DNA of 64,000 bases from Pseudisothecium myosuroides (GCA_951799445.1 OX637288.1:48375288-48439287); one strand, 5' to 3'; positions 26,493 through 39,027 are shown, counted from the stretch's first letter. Numbers and translations: made by a program. Notes: generated from the sequence alone by a model not told the origin.

Positions 26493-26912
26493 TAAAAAAA
26501 CACTTTGATCATAGAAGAGCATGCCCTTGCTACAGCCAAGAAAACACTTCATCACCACAACACTGACCTGGAGTTATTGTTTAAGTCCAAACACAATGCA
26601 AAAGTAAGTGGAGATACAAAGTTCATTAAATTTGCATTTGACCAAATCAATGCCATCGCCAAAACTTTTGCAAATGGTATTGACGCATGCAAAAACCTGG
26701 AACAACGCATGGAATCTAGTAAGGCCAACATAGAGATAGTAAAGAACGAGGTGCTCTCGCAACTAAGGTCCATTTTGAGATCACAGCTAAGGAAGCACTT
26801 CATCTTAGATGAGAATCCTAGACTATATTTTGTACATAGAGGCTGGGTTTTTATTTTAATTTTTCAAATCAGAAAGGTAGCATCAAGGAATGGATGTACT
26901 GTGTATAAGTGA
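26493..26912 (+). pseudogene. Gene relic copy 1, coiled-coil-like
   Basis: The open frame reads IIEEHALATAKKTLHHHNTD, LELLFKSKHNAK and later KANIEIVKNEVLSQLRSI, with a charged helical pattern that suggests a coiled coil. Residue by residue it parallels 27860-28140 (EHAL..K..L..H..DLELLF..K), so both derive from one gene or transposon ORF. The C-terminal part diverges into AT-rich non-coding sequence. Confidence 0.5.
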
Positions 26913-27859
26913 CATGAATTTTTGTTGTTAGAACTCTAAACACCCTATAGAGCCATTCAGTTGGATTGAACTCACATACAACTCGGTACACCGGTCTAAA
27001 ATCTATATTGATTGGATTTTTTTATACTGATTAGATTTCTTCTGTGCAAAGGTAACAATTTTATTTTTGGCTAACTTATTTTGTAAAAGTCCTTCCAATA
27101 TAGGAGGTTATTACACATATAAAAGGGAATTTTATTGGAGTTTAACGTCAACCTAAACTGACGGTCCATCTTGGAAGTAACTTTTGTAACGTAGCCATAG
27201 TAAATGGAGAGGCACCAACAGTTTCACTTTGGCAAACGTTAGGGTTTAGGATTACACTATCTCATAACACTCATGCTACAATAAGTTCTCCATTTGCATT
27301 GTTTATAGAAAAAAGAACAACTCTGGCCCTGCTTTGGCATGCATTGGATGAAGAGTCTATGTTGGGGTGGTTCTACTACTAGTAATTGTACCGTCCACGT
27401 GATTGAAGATAGTTAGCGATGGCTTCTATCTTGTAAAGGCCGACTCTACAAGAAGGTCACATTCATTTCAACACATTTTTAATTTTCACAAGTAAATTAA
27501 GGTATGAGGTTTTGTCAATGCTTGGTGCAACCAGGCTAAGCCTTGCAGCCAGCCAATTGGAGCTCTGCATATTTACCCCCTCCTGTCACGTTCAGTTAGG
27601 ACTGGGGTAACTCCACTATTGAAAGTAAGGGCTTTTGGACTGTGGAGTTATCCCAAAGGCCAAAGTATGGAAATGGAATCCCACAAGTGAGTCCAAAAGC
27701 AATGACAATGCCCCTAACTTAGCTTTGTATGTCACACCAATGCTAGGGTCCCCTTTTGGTCCCATGACACATGGACCCCCAGTATTGCACAAATTTAATT
27801 TTCTACTGTAGAACAAAGCATTTGTCTAACTCTTTATAAATTGTAATTGGATTTTTTTT

Positions 27860-28598
27860 GTGTTGCAAATTAACCAACAAAAAGGCTTTGTAGAGCATGC
27901 CCTTGTTGAAACCAAGAGAGCACTCCAAAACCACAAGAAAGACCTAGAGCTGTTGTTTCAATTCAAATTCGAGGCAGAAGTAAGCTGGGACCATGCCTTT
28001 GATAAATTGGCATTTGAAGACATTCAGGCCGTTGCCAAAACTATCACATATGATGTTGAGACCATCCATAGCAACAACTTGAATCCAACAAGGCCAATTT
28101 GGAGGAAGCAGAGACACACATGCTCCCCCAACTGGAGTCAATCAAAAAAATGAGGCAATGTGGTTTGGTGGATGCCATTTTAGAAGTTGGTCTGTCTCCA
28201 AAGTACACCCTCCCAAAATTGTCCGAACGTGGTGTAATGGACAGTCTATGCCTATATTATTCTAGGATGTGTTTGCAATGCCTTGTTCCTCTCTCATGTA
28301 GATGCAGCTATCACCCTTCTTGCATGCGTGCCTTGATTCTAAGTGGACAAGTCAATTGTTTGGGATGTAGAGCACAACCACATAGAACTTTGATGGCCTA
28401 TTGGGGATTTTTCTTACATAGAAATGTCTAAAGAGTGGGAGGAAGACAAAGCAAGAAGCAAGGCCAATGCAAATTGGGTAGAGGGTGCCCTAGAGAAAGT
28501 GGGGACATCAGTAATTCCAATTGAGCCAGAATCATGCACTGTAGCAAGTGCTATGACTTTGGTGCTCCATTCCGGGAATACTTCAAGCCCATCTGTGT
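27860..28598 (+). pseudogene. Gene relic copy 2, coiled-coil-like plus Cys/His-rich segment
   Basis: The reading starts QQKGFVEHALVETKRALQNH, then DLELLFQFKFEAEVS. A frameshift near 28075 continues in another frame as ESNKANLEEAETHML, then a Cys/His cluster (CLQCLVPLSCRCSYHPSC, later CLGC) with C-x2-C and C-x-C-x3-H-x2-C spacing that could bind zinc, RING-like but with a shortened loop. A second shift near 28430 leads to MSKEWEEDKARSKANANWVE and a TGA at 28596-28598. At least two frameshifts make it a pseudogene. Function unknown. Confidence 0.55.
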
Positions 28599-29336
28599 GA
28601 ATGATGGAGACTCTTGGATTAACGGTATATATTGTACATAGAGGCACTTCTGATGGTATTTTCTAAGACAGAAGTAGCATGGGGTGGATTTATTGTATAT
28701 ACAGACTTGATTTTTTGTTCTAGCTATTCCATATGAACATGCTCTGTAGTAGGCTCTATAATATTTTATAGTTTAATATGCTCTTTAGTAGGCTATTTTA
28801 GACAAGGAATATGAGCAAGCTTTGTTCAATCCAGCTTAACACTGAAACTACAAACTGCTAGTAATTTCTTCTTACATCCATACAAGCAGAATTTCCATAT
28901 ATTTATGAAATTTTGTATTGATCTGGAATTCATCGATAAAAGAGTGCACTCAATTTTTTGGCACTATAGTGACTAGTAAGTGCATCCAGATTTTGTCTCT
29001 TTAAGTTAGTTACCTTAGAGCATGGAAACTCTAAAACATTGCATGGATTCACATTGACCTGGCTCGCTGCCAAGTGGCGTAGCCAGGCTGTACCAATTCC
29101 AAGTTGCCCTCATGTCAAGGTCAGGTAGGGCTAGGGTAACTCAATTTCCAAAAGTACGCTCCAGCATTTGTTGAGTGCTTCATTCTCATTGGTACACAGA
29201 TGCACCTCAATTGGAGGGAAAGCCAAGTCACAGTGGCCCACGCCAGGTCAAATCATATTCATGAAGGCACTTAAACTCTAATTCACTGTTATAAGAAGGG
29301 CCTTAGAGTCACCCCATTCTTCCTCTAATGCTAAAA

Positions 29337-29418
29337 ATTATGGACAAATTTGAAAGAGGGGTTGGAAGGAACAATTTTTTTGATATTTGTAAACACCCTC
29401 TTTCAAATTTGTCCATAA
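29337..29418. repeat. Hairpin inside the right inverted repeat
   Basis: TTATGGACAAATTTGAAAGAG near 29338 pairs with its complement ending near 29417, leaving a loop of about 35 bases. The left inverted repeat lacks this segment. Confidence 0.85.
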
Positions 29419-29763
29419 ATTTTAGGTGGAGGCTTAAAATCTCACACATTTTTGGAAATGAAAGGTAACAAATTTTTTTAGTTCAAATTTTTTTCAAAAA
29501 AGTCTTTCTTGTATGCCTAAATGAGTTTTGAAATTTCAATTTTTACACCATTTTTTGGATTCTACTTCAAAATGAGCGACCAAGCTTCTTTTCTTCTTAA
29601 TTCATATATCCCATATGCATTATCTCCCCTACTCCTACCCCACTAGTATAAAGAGGTTCTCTCCACGTGTTCAAACACACTAAATTAAGCAGGTGCCTTA
29701 ATTAATCTTCAATTATTCATTTTGCCTATTGAACAAATGAAGTCAAATTAAGTCACCAAAAAC

Positions 29764-29816
29764 TGAAGTGGCTTGAAGCTAGTTGCCTAAGAAAACTAGC
29801 TTCAAAAGCCACTTCA
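29764..29816. repeat. Compact hairpin, 21-bp stem
   Basis: TGAAGTGGCTT/GAAGCTAGTT pairs with AACTAGCTTC/AAAAGCCACTTCA across a loop of about nine bases. The only defect is a two-base bulge. Confidence 0.9.
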
Positions 29817-29819
29817 TTT

Positions 29820-31289
29820 GGCTTTATTTTTTTGACCCTAACTTAAGTTAATTAAAAATCAAGGTCAAGGTGCATTAGAGTACCTTAACCCTGATTTTTT
29901 AACTCTTTAAAATTGGTTTTTGGGCCATTGCCAAGCATCCGACACCGCAAGTTTTTGTGAGCCGGAATTGGGGGAAAATCATTTTTTGGCCAAAAAAATC
30001 CATTCTCCAAGGTTCTTGGAGGGCTATGGAGTAGCCCTCTAGAGGCCCCACTTTTTCTCTAATGGTTTTCCGGGTGGTCTTTCTTGCATTCACCCAAACA
30101 CATCATGTAATAGAAATTTTTGTTAATAAATTAGCCTTGATAGCCAATAGGTTGTGTAAAATTTTATATATTATGGTGAGTATAGATGTGGATAGTTAGT
30201 TTCATGTGGATGATGAAATGAACATAGTCCAAAAAATCTATGATGGAGGACAATTGATTGAAATTGTGCCACTATACTAGTATTATAAGTATGCTAAATA
30301 AAAACCTTCTTAATACCAATGGCTCTAGAGTTTGAAAGCAAACTGAGTACTTTGTATTTGTAGCATCCATCCATGCTAGCACCACCATGTCTTCTTGCGT
30401 GATTGCATCTCCTGCATATCTTCCATATCCTCCATTTCTACCTAGCATTAACGTTAGCCAATAATTTATCAACATTCTTATAAGAACCCAATTTCCCTCT
30501 AAAATAGTTTCATTGTAAAGAACCACAGTTTCTACCAAATTAAATTGTTTCATCTTGCTAGCAAGGTGCAAATGCTTAGCAAAAATTATCATGAACTCTC
30601 AATGAACTATAAACCAAGGCGCGCTAGCTCCAAACCATCATTGCATGTTTGGACATGTGTTGAGAGTGGAAAAAGTAACTACACCTAAAATTACATAAAT
30701 AAGCTTTATGGCATAATTAGGACGTTCTAGAAAATGAACAACAATTTTTGCACATTGGTGAAGGACTTTGAATCAAAATGCAAGCGGTTACATAATTTTT
30801 TGATGCATTTTGATTTGGTTACAAATTTTCAAAGATGGAAGGTATAGGGTGCTAAAAGTGTCATGTCAAAATCAATTTGATGCACATGAAGAAATGACAC
30901 TAGTAGTATGACTAGTATGATAACATGTCACACTAGTGAATAAGTTAAAACACCAGAAAGTGTACCCAAAATGAACCACTAGTAAGGTTGCCACCTCCAC
31001 AATACTATAAATAGAGTTGCACACTGTCGTACCCAGAAGTTACCTTCGGCACATGTTTGCCAAATAATTAATTAAAGTTCAAAATAAACTTTGGCACTTT
31101 AAAATATAATTTCTTAAAAATTTGGCATTAAAATCAAATATATTGAAATTATTTGGCAACCACCTCTCATAGATTTGAAAGTCACTTTAGTTTTGAGTGG
31201 AAGAAGATGTATAGACAATGTCTTTATACAAAAGGGGTGGTAAAAGGTAAAACAACCTATGTGGGTAATGTAAATTAGGATTAGTAGAA
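29820..31289. other. AT-rich non-coding stretch
   Basis: No supported gene. A minus-strand open frame at 30272-30592 (GGYGRYAGDAITQEDMVVLAW...) is somewhat GC-richer and could be a relic, but no family or splice signals support it. Confidence 0.4.
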
Positions 31290-31735
31290 GCTCAACCGCT
31301 TACACCTAATTAAGTCAAAAGTAAGAATTGTGTTCAATGTAGAAATTTAGACATTATTTTGACATAGTAGAATAATTTTTTCTAAAAAATTTGAACTAAG
31401 AAAAGTTGGGAAATCAAGCTAAATTTCATCTCTACAAATCCATTCGAGACTTCAAGCCTCCAATCAAAAGTTATGAACAAAATTCACAAAGGGGTTGGAA
31501 GGGACATTTTCTTTGACATTTTCAAACATCTTCTCTGAATTTTGTCCATAACATTTGATTGGAGACTTGAAATATCAAAAAGATTGCATAAATGAAAGTT
31601 AGTTTAATTTAACAACTTTTCTTAGTTCACAAATTTTTGGAAAAAGTTATTATACCATGCCAAAATGAAATCTAATGTTCTACATTGAACACAATTCCTA
31701 CATTTTGACAATGAGACGTCAAGCTCTCATCTTCA
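31290..31735. mobile_element. Foldback element related to the 24.6/29.6-kb inverted repeats
   Basis: Arms about 31290-31480 and 31540-31735 are inverted copies; CAATCAAA at 31461 pairs with TTTGATTG ending at 31561. The left arm shares its landmarks (TTTGAACTAA, ATTTCATCTCTA, CTTCAAGCCTCCA) with 24740-24815. Non-coding, about 445 bp. Confidence 0.8.
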
Positions 31736-32302
31736 AATTATCCCATATCTTTTAAGGATTCATGCTGGACAATTGATTTCATTATAAAAACAACCTATAA
31801 AGTTGAAATAGTGGACATGTGTTGGGATATAGTTGCATTGGAATATTTTCCAACATTTTGACTTTCTTTACAGGTAATTTTTCTTGGATTGGCTAGATGA
31901 CTTGATGATTTTGAAAATCATCAAAGGGTTTTTAGCTTAAAAAATTTTAGTTGTTTTTCACCAAAGGTAACCTTTGGCTTCGGTATTCAAAATGGGCCTT
32001 CATTCCACTTTACACTTGTCCTTGTAATGTGCACCATTTTGGATATCCTTCCTATTCATTTTTCCTTCAAAAATAGGGGTCGATTTTGAGGAGTGGTCGA
32101 TTTTAGATGTAGTTACATTCCTGTACATGATAAAAAAAACTATAATAGAAATGAAAAGATGATCTTGGGGCATATGTTTTTTTTATTTATTCATTGGCTT
32201 CCCCTAATGATGTATCTGTAATTAACATCATGGGTGACAATCATCTACACTAGATTGATTTTTAGATTAAAGTATGTTTGTACTTGGTATTAGAGGTGAT
32301 GT

Positions 32303-33123
32303 TTGCAATGTGAATTAGGTCTAAATTTGTATCTAAGACCCTCACTAACAACACTCTTAACACCAAGTGCGAACATACCTTTACACAGACAGACTTGTTA
32401 TTGGCAGCTATCATATTGTATCTTTTATAATAAATATTATATATTCTACCATTCTAGATTCAATTTTTTAATTAAATCAAACATTGGAAGTAAAGATTGT
32501 TGCTCCTCAGGATGTGAGGAAATTCTTTCTTACAAATTTTTCTCATGCCCGCAAGCTCAAGAAATTTGGGATTACTCTCAATCCATCCTTTACCATATCT
32601 TAGAAGACCCTCATACTGCCGGTCTTTACACTCGCTTCAACTTGACTCAATGTATCTTTGGCACTCCAATCCCTAGGAGATTCCAAGGCATTCATACTAT
32701 ATGGACACTTTTTAGATGATCCTCTCTATGGTTGATTTGGATTTCTAGAAACAATAAAGTTTTTACTTAGTCTAGATGGACCCAAGATTTTGTCCACAAT
32801 GCTTTATGGAATGCTCTACTAGATTCTGGGCAGGCAGCACAACTTAAAGCCAAACTTGGGGCTTGCCAACATCCTAATCATGCTACTAGAACTCGGGCTA
32901 AATTTGACCTTAGTTGGATACACTCTCCATCCTTAGCTCATAGGTCTGGCTCCAACATTGTTTGGAGTAAGAAGGGTCCTCTTCTTTGCTTGTTTTAGTA
33001 GCTTCTTGTCTCTTTGGTTTCTACTTGGTTCACTTCATTGTCCAGCCTCATGGCTTGGTTGTCTTTGGTTCGGTTTTTTTAATGCAATGGATCTGCCAAT
33101 TGTTCAAAAAAAAACAAAAAAAA
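32303..33123 (+). mobile_element. 5'-truncated LINE, zinc-binding C-terminus and poly(A) tail
   Basis: The reading CCSSGCEEILSYKFFSCPQA followed by QEIWDYS matches the C-x3-C...H/Y-x-FFSCP-x-A-x2-IW pattern of the zf-RVT domain after plant L1-type reverse transcriptases. The same frame continues through stops at 32717-32719 and 32768-32770 to a final TAG at 32996-32998. A short 3' region ends in an A-rich tail at 33106-33123. The polymerase and endonuclease parts are absent, as expected for incomplete reverse transcription. The two stops show it is dead. Confidence 0.82.
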
Positions 33124-33188
33124 CATTGGAGGTTAAATATAAAAGATACGGAGGTTAGAAATTGATTATGATTTCATTTTATTGTAAA

Positions 33189-34085
33189 TCCCTCAAGGCC
33201 CCAACAACTCTTTGACAATGGGAGGTTTTCAATGAAATGTCCCACTTTGATATTTTTTTGCACATGGATGCGCTTGAAACTTTTAAGTTTAAACATACAA
33301 TAGTAAAGACTACTTTGTCTAATATACGTAGAATTAAATGTGGAAAATATTGACCATTGGATTTTTAGATTATAACAATTTTGGATAATCAACTTTATAG
33401 GCAAAAAACGCAGTTTTCGGGGAAGAAAATTTATTAGAAGATGAATAATGCTATTTTACTCCTCCAAAAAAGTTATTTTGGAATCTTAATAGTAGCTAAG
33501 GTAAATTTAATATTTTTAAATTTCTCTCTCAAATTTGTATACATTTTCAAATACAAGGAGTAGAAAACCAAAATTGACCAAATTGGATCCAAAATTTTAA
33601 AAAAATTATATATACATTAATTTTTAAAATTTAACAATTGATATGATTAGTGTATTATTTGGAACATATTTAAAAAAAACTGGAACCATTCTAATTATTT
33701 TGTATTCTTAATGACACCAAATTGAACCTTGTATTCTAAAAATTGTTAAAAACACAAGTTTGAATTTTTTTTCTTTAGACCCAATTTCTTTGTGCAAAGT
33801 AAAGACTAGGAATGTTTAAGAAATGGATTTTTTTTATCCCTAGTACTATTCCTTTCATTGTAAGAAAATTATGCTTGCTCCTTTTTTCTATCAGACTACA
33901 TTTCCTAATTAAATTTTTGATTATTTTACATTGAAAATTTAAAAATCGGAATATGTAATGAGTATGTCAATTTGTTTTTCTACAACTCTCAATCTATAAA
34001 ATATTGAAATTTGTTTTATCCTACCAAGAATTTGCCATTGAAAATATAAAGAAGGCACATTTGTGTGCTCTTGGTCCTTGAGGGG
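33189..34085. mobile_element. piggyBac-like MITE, element L (897 bp)
   Basis: Left end TCCCTCAAGGCCCC after a TAAA flank; right end GGTCCTTGAGGGG followed by TTAA at 34086-34089. Both ends share the variant CCCTCAAGG in place of CCCTAAAGG, so they drifted as a pair. AT-rich, non-coding. Confidence 0.75.
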
Positions 34086-34117
34086 TTAATTTCTAAATGC
34101 TCGAGGCAATGATGCTA

Positions 34118-35330
34118 GTTTGTGAGCCTAAAAGCGCGAGCTTGAGAGCAGTGAGCGTACATTTTGTGAGCCCAGAGCGTTGATAAAAAAACTTGAAATT
34201 TTAGAAGTCAACAAAGTAAATAATGGAGAAATTTCAATTTTTTTTATTATTAAGCCCTATGACCGTGGAAGCTTGTCAATACGTCCGCCGCACTTGGCTT
34301 GGTCCGTTGGGGGGCGACAATTTTAACCCACCTTAAGCCCCAGAAGGGATCTTTTAGTATCGAGAGGGATTTCTTGAAATGACAAGGTTGCAGAAAAATA
34401 ATTTGAAATTTTTTATTTTTTTTTATTTTTTTTCCTTATTTCTCTTGAAAGTTCCAAACTCCAAACCTAAGAAGGAGTCTCTCGCTACCAAGAGGGGTTT
34501 TTCAGATTACAATGTTGCAAAAAAAAATTAAAGAAGAAAAAAAAAAAAAGTTTGTTTTGTTTGTTTTTTCAAATTTTTGCAACTTTGTGACTCCGGAAGG
34601 AATCTCTCGGGGTCACAAAGTTGCGAAAAAAAATTTGAAAAAATAAAAAAAAATTTGAAAGTCTCAAATTCCAAAACCCGAGAGGGGCTCTCGGTACTGA
34701 GAGGGGTTTCTTGGAGTCATGAAGTCGCGGAAAAAAATGGAAAAAATGGAAAAAAATCATTTTTTTTGCAAAGTTCCAAATTCCTAACTCCGGAAGGGGT
34801 CTCTCGGTACTGAGAGGGGTTTCTCAGGGTCACAAAGTTGCGATTTGTTTTTGAAAAAGTAGAAAACTAAAAACTAAATAAACAAATTGAGAGTCTCAAA
34901 CTCCAAACACCAAAAGGTCTCTCGGTAACAAGAGAGGTTCTCAGGGTGATGAAGTTGCAAATTTTAAAATTAAATCGAAAAAAGAAATTAATTTTTTTTT
35001 GAAGTCCCAACTTCCATACATCCCAAGGTTCTTTTTTCTGCTGAGAGGGGTCTTTGATTCTCTAGGGCTGATAGAGTCACCACTAAGAATTAAAAAAATA
35101 AAAAATGGACAGGATATATAAATAAGGTGTTTGGAAAACATTTGGAGTGTCTCAACTCTATTTCAAGTCAATTGATATATTTTTTTAAGTTCACTAGCTA
35201 TAAAGATCCTCAATTCTTAAACCACGGTCATAGGTCTACACCCTAAAAATCACAAAAAATTGTGCCAAAAATTGAAGGCTCACAGGCTCTCGAGCTCTTG
35301 GGCTCACACTCCAAAGCTCACAAAATAGCA
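34118..35330. mobile_element. Repeat block with inverted flanks around a tandem array
   Basis: 34105-34195 and 35275-35345 share inverted landmarks (GCTA-TTTTGTGAGC, GCGCGAGCTTGAGAG against GGCTCTCGAGCTC, AATGCTCGAGGCA against AATGCTCAAGGCA). Between them is the tandem array described separately. It may be a foldback-type element. Confidence 0.45.
34318..35100. repeat. 110-130-bp tandem array, about seven units
   Basis: Each unit has TTCCAAACTCC, CGGAAGGGGTCTCTCGG, a GAGAGGGGTTTCT block and GTCACAAAGTTGCGAAAA followed by an A-rich spacer. GAGAGGG-type blocks recur near 34359, 34488, 34699, 34811, 34929 and 35041, with a truncated unit near 34605. A short CTCTC...GAGAG stem is present in most units. 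Confidence 0.85.
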
Positions 35331-35332
35331 TA

Positions 35333-35977
35333 CCCAATGCTCAAGGCACCAAATTTTGGTGTTGACAATGTTTTGAAGTTAAATAAAACCTAACCAAGTT
35401 ACTATTTTCAATAGTTTTAATTTTTTAAGTTCTTTTTTAAGTTTAATTTTAGCATCAAAATTTGATTTGAAAAATGAATGATTAGGATTTTTCTATTCAA
35501 CATTTTGTGCAAGGGTGTACATTGCAAATCATGGTTTACTAGTGTTGAAGTCTCTTATAAATGAGCCTCGAATACACTAGATCTATGTGAAAAAAAACAC
35601 ATTAAAATTTCATTTAAAGAATTGTAGAGTATATTTTGATAAGCCAAAAATTGATTAAGATTATAGTATGTATGTTATGCCCTTCCAACTCATAGTTTTT
35701 GGTGACCAATTTTTTAGACTTGACATAAAAAAAAAAGATTGAAAGACTTCAAATCACTTTCACAATTTCATGACCCTCATGATCAAATATTATAATCTTT
35801 CAATTGAGAAGTAATATTGTTGTGTTTTCTTCTCCCATGTGATCTCTAACATGTCTAGATTGAATTTGTACTATTACAATTTCCAAAAAAATGATAAAAC
35901 TTATCACAATTTTGGATTTTTGTTCAGTTTAGAGCAAATTCTAAGAACTAAAAAAAAAAGCCTTGGACATTTAGGAG
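35333..35977 (-). mobile_element. piggyBac-like MITE, element H (about 645 bp)
   Basis: The right end CCTTGGACATTTAGGAG is followed by TTAA at 35978-35981; the left end is eroded (CCCAATGCTCAAGGCACC). It is an inverted full-length relative of element G and lacks the insertion that splits G, so it shows what the empty site looked like. Confidence 0.7.
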
Positions 35978-36145
35978 TTAAAAGTTATATGAAAAACAAA
36001 GTAAAACATATTTTGTTAGATTAGTTGTTATATTAATTGCAACATTGTAAATGTAAATGTACATTCAAACCAAATTCCTCGCAATAAGTCGGAGTCTTTT
36101 CTAATTTATATTGTGTCAAAAAAATAAAGATTGAACAAATTCACT

Positions 36146-37069
36146 CCCCTAAAGTTCCTTGACTATATTTTCACCAAAAACGCTCCAAAACTGCCATTTC
36201 TTATACAAGTACAAACTTTTAGAAAAAAAAACATTTTAGGACACATGTAACCGTAGTCTTATATTATGCTAGTTTTAAAAGATGTGAAAAAATATTCAAA
36301 ATTTTCCACCATGTGGATTGGAAGATATTAGCGTTTGAATTGGCAGAATTTTTTTTTTTGTCTCTGCAAAAAACAAGGCATGTGCACTTCACAAGGTCAC
36401 ATTTGTGTGAAAAAACGTCCAAAATGGTGGTGCTTCTTTGAATTCTTTTTTCTAAACAAATTGGCTACATGCTTAAATAATTTCAAATCATTTGGAATTG
36501 TACTACATTTAGGAAAAAATAGTAAGTAGAAAGAAATAGAGAATGATTCAAAATACTAAATTGTTAAGAATTTAATTATGGAATTGAAAAAGGTCAATCC
36601 CAATGGTTGTAATGTTATTATAAACAATCTAGATCCTATGATTTTATTTTTTTCAAAAAATATTGAAAATTGAGTGAAATAAACAACTTCAAAGTTTATT
36701 TTAGAGTAGAGAATGCATAATTGCCCGCAAACTAAAACTCCTCATAACTTTTGACTCATTGATTGAAATGGAATGACTCAAAGCTTTCCCACGTATATAT
36801 AAATCTAGAAAACCAATTTCAATTTTTTGTTTCTAAAAAAAGTGATTTTTTTAATTTGCCTGAACTGCCCAAATTGAGAAACAAACAACGTATTAAGCCA
36901 TAATTTTTGACTCATATTTCCAAATGTCATGAAATTTAGTGCATATGAAAGATATTCCTTGTCCCTACCTTCTATTAAAATTTCAGCCTAAAATATGCAA
37001 ATTTTTAGTTACAAGAACCTGCCTCAAATTGCTATGTTGCTGATAAATAGCAAGCTGGTCTTTTAGGGG
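36146..37069 (+). mobile_element. piggyBac-like MITE, element E (924 bp)
   Basis: Left end CCCCTAAAGTTCC (flank not TTAA), right end GGTCTTTTAGGGG followed by TTAA at 37070-37073. The right 300 bp matches the right part of element C. Related, inverted, to element F. Confidence 0.8.
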
Positions 37070-37073
37070 TTAA

Positions 37074-38119
37074 TTAGAGCACCGAACTCAGGATGACTTC
37101 ATTTGATTTGATTTTTTTTATTGTATATTCTTATAAATCATCAACAACTTTGGAATGTAACATTTCTATGTAATTTCCAAATGTAAATAGAATAATAGAT
37201 GGCCGATATCCGCAACAAAAAATTCAAACAAGATTAGTATATAACTTTTATTGCAATGGCAAACTAATGTTTTAAGAAAATATGTTTTTATACAAGTCAC
37301 TAGAATACAACAAGGAAGGATAAATTGATCAAGTTAGTTATTTTCAAGATCACTTTGGATTAACCACTCAATTTAGATTGGATCATACTCATACTTTTAA
37401 ACATTGTTATGTCCTATAATGCCCAATTTCATGTATATTAGTATTCTAAATTTTTTGTGTTAATTTACATAGTTTGGATTTTCAAAAATTCTAGGTTTTC
37501 TTTAGCCTATTCTAAAGGTAAGTTATGTCTTTTATTTTGTTGGTGAAAACCAAATGTGTCCCATAGCTTGTGTATTTTAGTAAAATTAATAAAAAATAAG
37601 TTGAAAATACAGTTTTAAAAAATTGATAATTTTCTTTTCATATTCATCTTTAAATTTTTTTTAAAGGAGTGGTTGTACAAAAGAAATAAAAACCTTAACA
37701 TCTAACAAATCCGACATGAAATTAAAATTTGTCAATCCCAGTACATATATGATGTTTTTGTTTTCAATCTAGAAATTTAAATATTGAGTTTAAGAATGAG
37801 CGAGTATATTTTTTATGCCTTCATTGCCTGCAAAATAAAACTTCCAATGACTTTCATCTCATTAGTCAAAATAGAATGATTCAAAATTTTATGTGTAGGT
37901 ATCAATCTATCTAATTAATAAATAATAATTAAATATTTTAAAAATATATGTATTTAGTTGCTTGCTTCAATAAGAAATTTAAAAAATGCATATAACTTTT
38001 GCAATACTTAAATCCAAAATGAAAGTTATTTTGGAGCTGTACTAAAAGTTTATGTAAAAATTCCAAATTATGATATCAATAGAGCCTCTAAAAAAATCCA
38101 AAATAGGCTACTTAGTCCA
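37074..38119. other. AT-rich non-coding stretch
   Basis: No exon or clear repeat end recognised. Weak similarity in places to MITE interiors (for example 37740-37960) suggests an old decayed copy. Confidence 0.4.
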
Positions 38120-38123
38120 TTAA

Positions 38124-39027
38124 CCCCTAAAGGACCATTGTCCGTTCGGGGGACAAATGGGACTTGGGGCAGGTACCTACGGGCTGAAATATTTTTCTAA
38201 TTTTTTGAAACTTTTTGTGAACATGAAGAATTGAGAGAGGTACGTGGCAAAAAAAAAAATTGAAATCGGACCTTTGAGCGAGAAATTATGCCATTTCTTG
38301 GAATGCGTGGGGATGGAGGGCAGCAAAAAAAATTTGCACAATTTTTAATTTTTTTTTAATATTATATTTTTGTCTATCTGGAAAGCTTTGATTCATCTCA
38401 TTTGGATTCATTATGAGGAAGTTATGGACATTCTTGTTTTTCGGGCAGTTAGAGCATCTTATTGAAAAAAATAACTTGTAGGATGCATTTCGGAATGCAA
38501 TTCTTGTAATTTTTCAATTTTTTTTTTTTGGAATGGTTTAGTTTACTTGCTAGAACAATCTCACCATTGGGATTAGTGCATTTTAATTTCATCTAATATA
38601 TATGAATATTTTAGATTTTCCTTCTATCTTGTACCTACTTCTACTTAACAATTTTTTTAAGAATGATAATTAAGTTTTTTTGAATCTTTTTTATTTTTCT
38701 TAGAATCTCAACTCAATTCTCCACTATAAAGATTTAAAGCTCAAAACGCTGTAGTGCAAAAATTTTAAGTTAAAAATGTTTAAAGTCAAAAAATCTGGTC
38801 CCGCAATGTGCTGAAAAACTTGTTTTTTCCACTTTAAACGCAGATATCTTGCAATCTGTGCGGTCAAAAATTCTGAAATTTTTTCAACACATTCTCATAC
38901 CAATTAGGTGTAAGATCCTACGGTCAGATGTGAAAAAAAAACAATTAAATTTTTTTTTTACTCTTTGCTATAGAAATGGCAGTTTTGAGTGTTTTTTGGC
39001 AGAAAATAGGCCTTGGAACTTTAGGGG
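38124..39027 (-). mobile_element. piggyBac-like MITE, element B (904 bp)
   Basis: TTAA at 38120-38123 and 39028-39031 flank CCCCTAAAGGACC and GGAACTTTAGGGG. It has the TTGTCC..TTCGGGGGACAA block near its left end, so it is inverted relative to element A. About 38360-38990 matches A and D closely; the 38170-38350 part is diverged. Confidence 0.87.

Larger units (their letters stand above)
24553..29674. mobile_element. 5.1-kb segment bounded by long inverted repeats
   Basis: The left repeat 24553-24870 and right repeat about 29290-29674 are diverged inverted copies. Both start at TTAGAAC/TTTGAAC followed by TGGAGAGAA and CTCTTTATACTAGTGGG landmarks. A related solo foldback lies at 31290-31735. 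The interior carries a nested TTAA element, a minisatellite and two diverged copies of a broken reading frame. This is the shape of a large DNA transposon with captured or own genes. No transposase domain was recognised and no target duplication could be fixed. Confidence 0.55.

Noticed and set aside
30272..30592. Minus-strand open frame of 106 codons
   Set aside because: No recognisable family, no splice support and AT-rich surroundings; kept only as a note in the non-coding stretch.
34318..35100. CRISPR-like regular repeats
   Set aside because: Units are contiguous and diverged, with A-rich tails and no unique spacers; this is a eukaryotic tandem array.
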